DNA of 64,000 nucleotides from an uncultured Collinsella sp. (lineage in GTDB: Bacteria; Actinomycetota; Coriobacteriia; Coriobacteriales; Coriobacteriaceae): assembly GCA_900542315.1 (NCBI GenBank), contig UQMV01000009.1:1-64000 (forward strand). Reading direction: 5' to 3'. Positions 34,475-43,314 of the stretch are shown here, piece by piece. The notes under the pieces were generated by a model. The model did not search any database. It saw only the letters and a list, made by a program, of their open reading frames with translations, and was not told where the DNA came from. A program made the position numbers and the translations under genes. The stretch's first letter is position 1. The number at the start of each line of letters is the position of its first letter.

Positions 34475-35676
34475 TGTCGGAAACGCAACACATCTTCATT
34501 GTGGGCTCTAAGGGCATTCCGGGCAATTACGGTGGCTACGAGACCTTTGTCGACCGGTTGACCGAGGCACACGAGGGCAACCCCCGCATCAGGTACCATG
34601 TAGCTTGTAAGGCCCGCGAGAATGGCGAGTTCGAATACCACGGCGCTCACTGCTTCAACGTGAAGGTTCCCGAAGTGGGGCCTGCCCAGGCAATCTGGTA
34701 CGACGTTGCGGCGCTCGGCCGCGTCTGCCGCTACGTCGAGGACAACCACGTCAAGCACCCGATTGTTTACGTCTTGGCGTGCCGCATCGGGCCCTTCTGC
34801 GCCCACTTCCAGAAGCGTATCCACGCTTTGGGCGGAAGACTATACGTGAACCCAGACGGCCACGAGTGGAAGCGCGCCAAGTGGAGCGCCCCCGTGCGCC
34901 GCTACTGGAAGGCCTCCGAGTCCATGATGGTCCGCAATTGCGATCTACTGGTCTGCGACTCTAAGAACATCGAGAGGTACATCCACGAGGAGTACGATTC
35001 GCCGACCTATAGACCGGCTACTACGTTTATCGCTTACGGTGCGGATACACATAGGAGTCCGCTCGCAGACGACGCCCCGAAGTTTACTGGCTGGTGTGCC
35101 GAGCACGGGCTTTCGCCCAAGGGCTACTACCTCGTGGTTGGCCGCTTTGTGCCGGAGAACAACTACGAGACGATGATCCGCGAGTTCATGTCGAGCGGCA
35201 CCGAGCGCGACTTCGCCTTGATTACCAACGTCAACGACAAGTTCCTCGCCGAGCTTGAGGAGCGAACGCACTACAGCCGTGACCCCCGCATCAAGTTCGT
35301 GGGCACGGTCTACGACCGTGATCTCCTCGCGAAGATCCGTGAGCAGGCCTACGGCTATTTCCACGGCCACGAGGTGGGCGGCACGAACCCGAGCCTGCTC
35401 GAGGCTCTGGGTTCCACCGACCTGAATCTGCTCCTCAATGTTGGGTTCAACCGTGAGGTGGCAGAAGACGAGGCTCTCTACTGGACCAAGGAGCCTGGCA
35501 ATCTTGCCGCGCTGATTGAGCGGGCAGATGCCATGGGCGCGGTCGAGATTGCCGAGCTGGGTCGCCGCGCCAAGTCGCGTGTCGCCACTGCCTACAGTTG
35601 GCAGCACATCGCCAACGAGTACGAGCGCCTGTTCCTCGAGGGGCCGCAGGCCGTGAAGGGCGAGGTGGCGGAGTGA
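34474..35676 (+). CDS. Glycosyltransferase with DUF1972 domain (GT4, rhamnosyltransferase-like)
   Basis: A 400-residue cytoplasmic GT. The N-terminus IFIVGSKGIPGNYGGYETFVDRLTE is the DUF1972 signature. The C-terminal GT4 half has YYLVVGRFVPENNYETMI, KFVGTVYDRDLLAKI and the donor-site stretch FHGHEVGGTNPSLLEALGSTDLNL. Relatives such as pneumococcal Cps2T add beta-1,4-rhamnose as the second sugar. A rhamnose role fits the rfb genes downstream but is an inference. The start overlaps the upstream stop by one base, and the stop overlaps the next GTG start (GTGA). Confidence 0.9.
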   Translation: MSETQHIFIVGSKGIPGNYGGYETFVDRLTEAHEGNPRIRYHVACKARENGEFEYHGAHCFNVKVPEVGPAQAIWYDVAALGRVCRYVEDNHVKHPIVYVLACRIGPFCAHFQKRIHALGGRLYVNPDGHEWKRAKWSAPVRRYWKASESMMVRNCDLLVCDSKNIERYIHEEYDSPTYRPATTFIAYGADTHRSPLADDAPKFTGWCAEHGLSPKGYYLVVGRFVPENNYETMIREFMSSGTERDFALITNVNDKFLAELEERTHYSRDPRIKFVGTVYDRDLLAKIREQAYGYFHGHEVGGTNPSLLEALGSTDLNLLLNVGFNREVAEDEALYWTKEPGNLAALIERADAMGAVEIAELGRRAKSRVATAYSWQHIANEYERLFLEGPQAVKGEVAE

Positions 35677-36863
35677 GCCGCCTTAACTCTGCGACTCCCC
35701 GGAAGGCGCTGATCGTAACTGCGTTGGCAGGCTTTATCCGAAGTTTCCTCATGCCAGACATCGCAACCCTTCAGAGCATGGGTTTTGAGGTACATTGCGC
35801 TGCAAACGCGAATCATGCGGGAGCAAATGACGTCGTTGAATTCCTTGAGAGTCGGGGCGTTATCTACCATCAGGTTGATTTTTCTTCGAACAAGCCCGTC
35901 TCCAAAGATACGCTTACTGCCTTTGGGCAGCTAAAGAAGCTTGCCGCCTCTGAATCCTTCGATTTCGTTCATTGCCACACGCCAATAGCGGGCGCTCTTT
36001 GTCGAACGGTCTTCAGGAAATGCCGTAAAGAAGGTCAAACGAAAGTCGCTTACACCACCCACGGTTTCTATTTTCATAATCGAGCAAGCCGCAAGGCATG
36101 GGCGTGTTTCTATCCCGTTGAAGATTTGATGTCGCGCTGGAGCGATGTCATGATTACGATCAACCGCGAGGATTACGGAAATGCGCTGAAGATGCATTGT
36201 GATGACGTTCGGTATATTCCGGGCGTCGGAGTTGATATTGATAAGTTTCATGACGTTCAGATAAAACGAGATGCGTATAGGGCTTCGCTCAATCTGAAGC
36301 CTGATGACTTTGTTATTTTGGCTGTTGGTGAGATCTCCGCTCGTAAAAACCAACGCATAATCGTTGAGGCTCTTGCGAAAAAGCCAATATCCCATGCGGT
36401 ATTTGTTGTTTGTGGTAACTACATCACAGGAGCTGACACTAAAGAGAGCATCGAGGAGTTTGCTCAACAGAACGGTATGGACGTTCGATTCTTGGGGCGT
36501 CGTCCGGATATTCCTGAGATCTGTAAGTGTTCTGATGTTGGAGTACTGCCTTCCACGCGCGAAGGTCTCGGACTTGCTGGCATTGAAATGCTCGCTTCCG
36601 GTCTTCCCCTCATTGGGTCGGATGTCCATGGTATTCCTGATTATCTTATTGATGGGTATAACGGTGTGCTTTGCGATCCGTGGAGCATCGACACTTGGGC
36701 CGATGCTCTTCAGCATCTGTACTCGGATTACGCTTATAGAGCAAAGCTCGGTTCCGCTGGATATGAGAGCGTGAAGAGCTTCAGCCTTGAAGAGTCTAAG
36801 GCATGTATGGTTCGTATCTACAGTGATCTTCTATCGTCTAACGGTGCCGTATCATGCGCTTAG
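35673..36863 (+). CDS. Glycosyltransferase family 4 (EpsD-like)
   Basis: A 396-residue GT4 enzyme with the EpsD-type start: KALIVTALAGFIRSFLMPDI, then LQSMGFEVHCAAN. The middle has FVHCHTPIAGALCRTVFR and YTTHGFYFHN; the donor site includes GVLPSTREGLGLAGIEMLASGLP. It starts with GTG at 35673, overlapping the previous stop by 4 bp. From here to about 38.2 kb codons become AT-richer than in the flanking genes, suggesting a separately acquired block. The sugar specificity is unknown. Confidence 0.9.
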   Translation: MSRLNSATPRKALIVTALAGFIRSFLMPDIATLQSMGFEVHCAANANHAGANDVVEFLESRGVIYHQVDFSSNKPVSKDTLTAFGQLKKLAASESFDFVHCHTPIAGALCRTVFRKCRKEGQTKVAYTTHGFYFHNRASRKAWACFYPVEDLMSRWSDVMITINREDYGNALKMHCDDVRYIPGVGVDIDKFHDVQIKRDAYRASLNLKPDDFVILAVGEISARKNQRIIVEALAKKPISHAVFVVCGNYITGADTKESIEEFAQQNGMDVRFLGRRPDIPEICKCSDVGVLPSTREGLGLAGIEMLASGLPLIGSDVHGIPDYLIDGYNGVLCDPWSIDTWADALQHLYSDYAYRAKLGSAGYESVKSFSLEESKACMVRIYSDLLSSNGAVSCA

Positions 36864-38236
36864 TTCATTATTCATTAGGCTTTCCACCCTTTAGAAGGGG
36901 TGGCATGACGACGTACTGCATTGATCTGATGCTTGAGCAAATCAAGCTTGGGAACGATGTCATGTTGCTGTGGCCTGGCGTTCTGAAAGATTTTGGTTCA
37001 AAGTGCTCAATAGTTAAGCGCCCACCTTTTAAATCTATGAGGAGCGATTCAATTGCGAGTTTTGAGCTGGTAAATCCGTTACCCGTTCCTTTGCTTAATG
37101 GGATTCGGGATGTTGAGCTTTTCTCTCATAAGAAGAGTAAATCAGCGTTCATTAACTTCTTCAAGCGTGTTAAGGCGGATGTCTTTCACGTGCATACTTT
37201 GCAGGGATTACCTCTTGAGGCACTGGAGGCCTGTAGGACCCTTGGTGTGAAAACGGTCTTCACCACGCACGATTTCTTTGGCATTTGTTCGATGGTCTCC
37301 CTTGAGAAGCAGGGAGCTCCCTGTGTTGACGATCACGGTTGTGCCGATTGTTGGTCGTGCAACGCCGGTGCGTTATCAAAGGCGAAGCTTTGTTTGATTC
37401 AGTCAGGGGTGTATCGTTTACTTAAGGAGAGCAAACCGATTAAGGCGCTCCGACAAAAAAACAATGAGGGACTTGGTGATCCTTCTGTACGGCCTGATGT
37501 CCAACATGTAGCTGAAGAAGCTAGTCGATATGCTTCGGGGTACAGGGCACTTCGAAGCTATTATGCCAAGCTCCTTGAGGCTTTCGATCTCACGCTTGGT
37601 AACAGCTCCATGACGCTTGAGGTGTTTGAGCGTTACGTTAGGCCAAGATCCACCGTCGTGCTCAATGTTACTCATGGGGCAATCGAGGATAAAAAGCAGT
37701 TTCATAGCGCGCATCCCGTACTCCAGATTGGTTACTTGGGACCTCGAATGGATTTAAAGGGCTATTTCGTTCTTCGGGATGCTCTTGACCTCCTTGAAGC
37801 CAAGTGTCCTAGGTCCTTTGCCTTGCACGTGTTCTTCCGTCAGGGCGAGGGGGAGCGTGAGTATCTCCTCTCTCATGATCCCTATCGTTACGAGGACCTT
37901 CCTGTGGTCATGGCCGATCTGGACCTCGTGGTGGTGCCAAGCACGCGCTACGAGACCTTTGGATTCACGGCGCTCGAGGCAATGAGCTTCGGCGTACCCG
38001 TTGTTATCTCGGATAGCGCGGGAGCAAAGGATCTGATAACAGACGGAGTTAATGGTATTGTGTGCCAATCAACCCCAGAGGATCTCGCCGAGAGTATTGG
38101 ATCCATCATTGCATCTCCTAACCGAATCGAGAGCATGAGCAAAGCAATTTGCGATTCATTCAAAGTACCGACCATGCGGGAGCATGCTCGCGCGCTTGAA
38201 CAAACGTATGCACAGTTGATCGAACAATCTAAGTAA
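36854..38236 (+). CDS. Glycosyltransferase family 4
   Basis: A 460-residue GT4 enzyme beginning MRLVHYSLGFPPFRRGGMTTYC. A Cys-rich insert near residues 157-175 (PCVDDHGCADCWSC) is also seen in some polysaccharide GT4s and could bind metal. The donor half has VLQIGYLGPRMDLKGYFVL and VVVPSTRYETFGFTALEAMSFGVPVV. The start overlaps the previous gene by 10 bp and has no clear ribosome site, so it relies on coupling. Composition is AT-rich like the previous gene. Confidence 0.88.
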   Translation: MRLVHYSLGFPPFRRGGMTTYCIDLMLEQIKLGNDVMLLWPGVLKDFGSKCSIVKRPPFKSMRSDSIASFELVNPLPVPLLNGIRDVELFSHKKSKSAFINFFKRVKADVFHVHTLQGLPLEALEACRTLGVKTVFTTHDFFGICSMVSLEKQGAPCVDDHGCADCWSCNAGALSKAKLCLIQSGVYRLLKESKPIKALRQKNNEGLGDPSVRPDVQHVAEEASRYASGYRALRSYYAKLLEAFDLTLGNSSMTLEVFERYVRPRSTVVLNVTHGAIEDKKQFHSAHPVLQIGYLGPRMDLKGYFVLRDALDLLEAKCPRSFALHVFFRQGEGEREYLLSHDPYRYEDLPVVMADLDLVVVPSTRYETFGFTALEAMSFGVPVVISDSAGAKDLITDGVNGIVCQSTPEDLAESIGSIIASPNRIESMSKAICDSFKVPTMREHARALEQTYAQLIEQSK

Positions 38237-38246
38237 GGAGCCATGT

Positions 38247-39569
38247 GTGCTGAAGGATGTGCTGAAGAAGGCATACTGGAAGCTGCCGCTGAGCAGCGAG
38301 TTCAAGAACAAGCTGAGTGCCAAACGCTATGAGCGGATCTTGGCAAAAGAGGCGAAGGCTGACGCCCGTGGCGATACGCCCGTTTTTGATGATGCCGGGC
38401 TGCTGAAAGAGTATGCCGAGTACGTGCTTTCCAGCTACGGAAAGCGCTCGGAGTGGTATTGCGAATACGCCGAGCATGAGACCCGCAAGGCAGACGTGAC
38501 GCTCGTTGCGTACTACCTGACGCAGTTCCATCCGAACCACTACAACGACGAGTGGTGGGGAAAGGGGACGACCGAGTGGAATAACGTTGATCAGTCAGTC
38601 CCGCAGTTTGTGGGTCATTATCAGCCGCGTAGGCCAGGCGAGCTTGGCTATTATGACCTGCGTGTGGATGACGTGATGGCTCGACAGGTCGAAATTGCCA
38701 AGAACTATGGCATCGGAGCATTCTGCTTTTACTACTACTGGTTCAACGGACAGCGTTTGCTTGAGTATCCTCTCAATAAATTCCTTAATAATCAGTCGCT
38801 CGACATGCCGTTTTTCTACTGTTGGGCAAATGAGAACTGGACGAAGCGGTTCTCGGGAACGAATGCCGACGTGCTCATGGCCATCGAGCCCACGGTGGAA
38901 AGCTATCAGAGCTTCATTGAGGATGTTCTGGCTGATTTCAAGGACAGCCGCTATTACCGTATTGATGGCAGACCGGTTCTGTCAGTGTATCGGCCTTCCA
39001 TGGTCCCGGATACCGAGATGGTTCTTGGGTATTGGCGTAAAAAGGTCCAAGAAGAACTCGGAGCCGATCTGTATGTAATCGCGATTCAGGAGCGAGATGC
39101 GACGACGGATTGGGTTGCTCAGGGTTATGATGCCGAATCTGAATTCCAGCCCAAGCAGGTTGAACATAGCTGCAAGAACATCACTAAGGATGTCCGACCG
39201 CTTCGAACGGACTTTGGCGGGAACGTTTACGACTACAAGGATCTTGTAGAGAACGGCAGATATATCTCGACCAAGAATCGGAGCGGAAAGGTGTACCCAG
39301 CCGTAATGCCCATGTGGGATAACACGGCAAGGAGGAATCACCGGGGCACGATCTTCCACGGGTCAACGCCGGAGCTCTTCCGGACTTGGCTTGCGGATGC
39401 CATTTCGGGCGTCGTTGGCAACCCTGCCTTAGACGACAAGATTGTGTTCATAAACGCATGGAACGAGTGGGGTGAGGGAGCGTACCTCGAACCCGACAGG
39501 TTCTTCGGCTATGCATACCTCGACGCGGTTTGGCGTGCGCTCGGCGACGAGAACGGCGGTGCGCGATGA
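38247..39569 (+). CDS. WbsX-type protein (GH99-like glycan enzyme)
   Basis: A 440-residue protein of the glycosyltransferase-WbsX family (related to GH99 folds). Seen are VTLVAYYLTQFHPNHYNDEWWGKGTTEWNNV, a YYYWFNGQRLLEYPLNKFL region, FFYCWANENWTKRF and NAWNEWGEGAYLEPD near the end. Such proteins are common in O-antigen and capsule loci, but their exact reaction is not settled. The GTG at 38247 follows AAGGAGCCATGT. The gene is coupled to the polymerase gene by a 4-bp overlap. Confidence 0.88.
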   Translation: MLKDVLKKAYWKLPLSSEFKNKLSAKRYERILAKEAKADARGDTPVFDDAGLLKEYAEYVLSSYGKRSEWYCEYAEHETRKADVTLVAYYLTQFHPNHYNDEWWGKGTTEWNNVDQSVPQFVGHYQPRRPGELGYYDLRVDDVMARQVEIAKNYGIGAFCFYYYWFNGQRLLEYPLNKFLNNQSLDMPFFYCWANENWTKRFSGTNADVLMAIEPTVESYQSFIEDVLADFKDSRYYRIDGRPVLSVYRPSMVPDTEMVLGYWRKKVQEELGADLYVIAIQERDATTDWVAQGYDAESEFQPKQVEHSCKNITKDVRPLRTDFGGNVYDYKDLVENGRYISTKNRSGKVYPAVMPMWDNTARRNHRGTIFHGSTPELFRTWLADAISGVVGNPALDDKIVFINAWNEWGEGAYLEPDRFFGYAYLDAVWRALGDENGGAR

Positions 39570-40930
39570 CGGAACCCCCCAGCGTGCCCTACGCGCAGAT
39601 TCTCCTTCGCGACTCTACCAGCAACCGAAGGAAGCCGAACAAGTTCCTCTTTATGTTCGTGCTCATGCTCTATCCGATCATGCCCCTCAACTACTACGTG
39701 GGGCCGCTTAGCTATGCTAATTTCTGCGGGCTGCTGCTCGTCTTGTTCTTCTTCGTTTTCAGACTTCGAAACTTTGACGCTAAGGTCTTTAAAGAGGACT
39801 GGACGGTATGGCTCTACCTCGCCGTATACACGATCTTCAACTTCGTCACTGCCAGCTTCATGAACGGTGTCGCCTGGCTCTTCGCCGAACTCCTTGCGTG
39901 CGTCGCCATCATCTTCTCCATCGAGGATAGGCGGGACTTTTTCAGGGCGATAGACGGCATCATCTGCGCTGCGGTACTTCTTGGCATGCTTGGGATTGCC
40001 GAGTCGCTGACGGGGCAGTATTTCTTGCAAGGGGCTTTGATGAATCCCGCGGACGGCAGTACTGGGCTGCGCTATGGGGTGCTGCGGTGCACCGGCACGT
40101 TCGGTTCGCCGATCAACCTCGGCCTGTTCGAGGCGATAGCTTCGGTCTTGGTCGCCTACCGCCTCACAACCAGGGTGAGCAAGGCGGGCAAGAGGGCGCT
40201 CATGTTGGCATATGTACCGCTCGTTGTGAGCATGATCCTATCCGTATCCCGTCTCGGTATCTGCGTTTTTGTTGCCGCCAATTCAATTTTGATCCTGCGC
40301 TCCGGCGCGGGCAAGGTGCTCTCCGTAATCGCGGAATTATGCCTGGGGTTATGTGTCCTCGTGTTGGGCAGCGACGCACTGGGCTTCGACCTCAGCCTCT
40401 TCTCGAAGGCTTTCAGTGATTTCGCTTCCGCCGTCCTTTCGATGTTGGCCGGTACCGCTCAGTCTCAGAACTCGAGCGTGGTGGGGTTCGGGAACCGCTT
40501 TGATCTGTATGCGTGGGTCATTGATTACGTGGGCGATAACTGGCTTGCCGGCCTCGGCGTAAAGGCGGAGTTCAGCCATGTTCTCAACCAGTGGACGACG
40601 AAGACCTCCGTCGAGGTCAACTACCTGTACATCTACCTGCAATGTGGCGTCATCGGTCTTATCGCGCTCATTGTTTTCTATTGTGGCAACCTTCGCTACG
40701 CATGGCGGCATCGTGGGTGCCGCATTGAGGGGGAAGGCCAGTTCACGTTCGGTGGCATAGCCTTCATCGTCTTCGCGCTCTACTACATCGCGCAGTTCGG
40801 GGTGCAGGAGACCGATTTGGCGAGGCTCCACTTCGAGCTTATCGCCCTGTTGATTGCATACGTCATTATTTCTAGAAATGAGCGGGGCCTTGCCCCGTTC
40901 GCAGAGAGGAGCACTGCTAGTGATGCGTAA
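39566..40930 (+). CDS. O-antigen/capsule polymerase-like membrane protein (Wzy/WaaL type)
   Basis: A 454-residue integral membrane protein with about ten to twelve hydrophobic spans, starting near residue 25 (FLFMFVLMLYPIMPL). It has a large outside loop around GFGNRFDLYAWVIDYVGDNWLAGLGV, and NYLYIYLQCGVIGLIALIVFY near the end. This layout, with the loop preceding a Tyr/Gly-rich span, fits O-antigen ligase/polymerase proteins that join repeat units outside the membrane. Primary conservation in this group is low, so ligase cannot be told from polymerase; the flippase nearby favours Wzy. Confidence 0.82.
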   Translation: MTEPPSVPYAQILLRDSTSNRRKPNKFLFMFVLMLYPIMPLNYYVGPLSYANFCGLLLVLFFFVFRLRNFDAKVFKEDWTVWLYLAVYTIFNFVTASFMNGVAWLFAELLACVAIIFSIEDRRDFFRAIDGIICAAVLLGMLGIAESLTGQYFLQGALMNPADGSTGLRYGVLRCTGTFGSPINLGLFEAIASVLVAYRLTTRVSKAGKRALMLAYVPLVVSMILSVSRLGICVFVAANSILILRSGAGKVLSVIAELCLGLCVLVLGSDALGFDLSLFSKAFSDFASAVLSMLAGTAQSQNSSVVGFGNRFDLYAWVIDYVGDNWLAGLGVKAEFSHVLNQWTTKTSVEVNYLYIYLQCGVIGLIALIVFYCGNLRYAWRHRGCRIEGEGQFTFGGIAFIVFALYYIAQFGVQETDLARLHFELIALLIAYVIISRNERGLAPFAERSTASDA

Positions 40931-42131
40931 AATGACCGTGGGATTGGTTTCCCATCTCGTAAGAGACTACAACCTGGGATGTTCGGCGCTCGCTGTCTCA
41001 AACATCCGTCTTATGGACTCGGTTTTCGCCGAGTACGATGTGCAACCCTGCTATAGGGTGATCTTGCCCGAGCCCAGATACCCCGTGGATCTCGCTTCGT
41101 ATACCTCGCTTGTGGGCGTGACGTCCAATCCGTACGAGTACCGCACCTACCCGCGCCTAAAGGCGACCATCAAAAACCCCTCGCTCATCCGGAAGAGCGA
41201 TGCCTTTGACGGCTGCGACCTCGTCGTCGACCTTTGCGGAGGGGATGGCTATACAGACAACTACGGCATCACGCGGCTTATCGCCGAGTCTCTGGCCATA
41301 GAACACGCCAAAGCGCATGGTGCCCCCATCGTGTTTGCACCCCAGACAATAGGCCCATTCAACACAAGGTTGGGACGCGCCGTTGCCAAGAGGGAGCTTG
41401 GCAAGCTTGCCGCGCTCTTCGTTCGCGACGACAAGTCGCTTGCGTGCTGCCGCGAGCTCGGCATCGACGTCCCGCTCCAGCAGGTGATTGACGTCGCATT
41501 CGCCCTGCCTTTCGAGAAACGCGACCAGAGCAACGGCAAGCTCAACGTCGGCCTCAACGTCTCCGGTCTCCTGTATTCCGGCGGATACGACCACAAGAAT
41601 TATTTCGGCCTCTCCTTTTCCTATCGCGACTTCGTCGACGAGCTCGTGCGGAGGCTGAGTGACGATGAAGGTATCGCCGTCCACCTCGTGCCCCATGTCG
41701 TCGCCTCAGACGGTGGAGAGGGCGGCGTGGATGACGACTACTCCGCCTGCGTGGACCTTCGCTCCCGTCACCCCGGAGTCATTCTTCCGGAGCCTTTCGA
41801 ATCGGCGAGTGAGGCGAAGTCCTACATCTCCTCCCTGGACTTCTTCTCCGGGGCGCGCATGCACTCGACCATAGGGGCGATCTCGAGCGGCGTCCCGGTC
41901 GTTCCCGTCGCCTATAGCCGGAAGTTCAACGGGCTGTACGGCACTCTTGGCTACCCCTATCTCATTGATGCCAAGGCTGACCTCACCATCGACGGTGCCC
42001 TCGATCTGTTTTTTGACTACTTCGGTCGAAGGGATGAGCTCGCCGAGGCAGTCGAAAGAGCCAAGTCTGTTTACCTCGACGGTTTGTCACGCTACTGTGA
42101 GGGTTTCGCCAAGGCGGCGGGACTGGCATGA
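40920..42131 (+). CDS. Polysaccharide pyruvyl transferase family protein
   Basis: A protein of about 403 residues in the CsaB/WcaK pyruvyl transferase family, which puts ketal-pyruvate on sugars from PEP. It has VFAPQTIGPFNTRLGR, FVRDDKSLACCRELGI and the C-terminal FFSGARMHSTIGAISSGVPVVPVAYSRKF block. It starts at GTG 40920 (AGAGAGGAG, 8 bases before) or ATG 40923, inside the end of the polymerase gene. It overlaps the FrhB-like gene downstream, a pairing seen in other exopolysaccharide loci. Confidence 0.9.
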   Translation: MMRKMTVGLVSHLVRDYNLGCSALAVSNIRLMDSVFAEYDVQPCYRVILPEPRYPVDLASYTSLVGVTSNPYEYRTYPRLKATIKNPSLIRKSDAFDGCDLVVDLCGGDGYTDNYGITRLIAESLAIEHAKAHGAPIVFAPQTIGPFNTRLGRAVAKRELGKLAALFVRDDKSLACCRELGIDVPLQQVIDVAFALPFEKRDQSNGKLNVGLNVSGLLYSGGYDHKNYFGLSFSYRDFVDELVRRLSDDEGIAVHLVPHVVASDGGEGGVDDDYSACVDLRSRHPGVILPEPFESASEAKSYISSLDFFSGARMHSTIGAISSGVPVVPVAYSRKFNGLYGTLGYPYLIDAKADLTIDGALDLFFDYFGRRDELAEAVERAKSVYLDGLSRYCEGFAKAAGLA

Positions 42132-43294
42132 TGGCTTCGCGTGTAGAAAGATATTGCTGCGGGTGCGGCCTGTGCAGCGGAGTTTGCGATCACCATATCG
42201 ATGCCCGCGGGTACTATCGTCCGACCACCGACCCGGAGGAATCGGGCTTCGATACCTCCGTCTGCTATTGCAACAGCTTGACCGGGGCGGGAAACCCCTC
42301 CGCTCCCTGGGGCCCGGTCCTCACTGCGTGCTACAGCTGGTCTTCTAATCCTGATGTGCGTCACGCCGCCTCTTCCGGCGGTACGCTAACGGCGCTTTGC
42401 GCTCACCTCCTCCGGAGCGGGAGGGTTGACGGGGTCGTTCAAGTTTCCACCGACCCCGAAGACCCCATGAGGACCACGACAGTGGTCTCTGAGACGCCTG
42501 ACGAGGTACTGGCCTGCGCGGGGTCTCGCTACACCGCCTCGTCACCCTATGTCGGCCTTTTCGACAGAGTCGACCAAGGCAAGCGCTACGCGGTCGTCGC
42601 TAAGCCGTGTGACATCCGCGTTCTACGCTCATGGCTCGCCTGCAATGCCGACTGGAAAAGCACCTTCCCCTACTTGCTTTCGTTCTTCTGTGGGGGAACC
42701 CCGACGGCGCAGGCCAACGATCGGCTGCTGGCCTCGATGGGCGGCAGCCGCGATAACCTGTCGAGCTTCCGCTACAGGGGCTGTGGCTGGCCCGGCATGA
42801 CTACCGCCGCCTTCGAGGGCGGCATGACGGCCGAGATGGAATACGAGAAGTCCTGGGGTCAAATACTCGGCAGGGATCTTCAGGAAGTGTGCCGCTTTTG
42901 CTGGGAGGGAACCGGCGAGGCCGCTGACCTCAGCTGCGGCGATGGCTGGTACCTTGTCGGCGGCCACCCATCTTTTAAGGAAGCGGATGGCCGCAACGTG
43001 ACGTTTGCCCGTACAAAAGCCGGAGAAGAGCTGCTCCGCTCCGCCGTCGCTGCGGGCGTTCTGGAGACGTCTCCCTTGGAGGATCTTGAGGTGGTGAATG
43101 AGATGCAGCCCGGTCAGTGCATGCGCAAGTCGGCGATGCACTCGTTTATCCTCGCAATGAGGCTTGCACGTAAACAAACGCCGAGTTACTCGCTCAGGCA
43201 GCTTGCCTGCTGGCAAAAGCGGCTGCCACTCGCCGTTCGCTGCAAAATGTTCCTTGGCACGCTCCGACGCATCGCGTCGGGTAAGATCGAGTAG
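42128..43294 (+). CDS. Coenzyme F420 hydrogenase/dehydrogenase beta-subunit-like (FrhB family) Fe-S protein
   Basis: A 388-residue protein. The N-terminal ferredoxin-like CCGCGLCSGVC supplies a [4Fe-4S] site; more Cys follow (CYCNS, CGGTPTAQ, RGCGWPGM, CRFCWEG). ASSGGTLTALCAHLLRSGRVDGVV is the FrhB N-terminal block and VVAKPCDIRVLRSW the next. The family binds flavin and Fe-S, but in polysaccharide loci its task is unknown. It is coupled to the pyruvyl transferase by a 4-bp overlap. A redox step on a sugar or pyruvyl group is only a guess. Confidence 0.87.
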   Translation: MMASRVERYCCGCGLCSGVCDHHIDARGYYRPTTDPEESGFDTSVCYCNSLTGAGNPSAPWGPVLTACYSWSSNPDVRHAASSGGTLTALCAHLLRSGRVDGVVQVSTDPEDPMRTTTVVSETPDEVLACAGSRYTASSPYVGLFDRVDQGKRYAVVAKPCDIRVLRSWLACNADWKSTFPYLLSFFCGGTPTAQANDRLLASMGGSRDNLSSFRYRGCGWPGMTTAAFEGGMTAEMEYEKSWGQILGRDLQEVCRFCWEGTGEAADLSCGDGWYLVGGHPSFKEADGRNVTFARTKAGEELLRSAVAAGVLETSPLEDLEVVNEMQPGQCMRKSAMHSFILAMRLARKQTPSYSLRQLACWQKRLPLAVRCKMFLGTLRRIASGKIE

Positions 43295-43314
43295 AGCTTA
43301 GCTTGGAGACGGGT

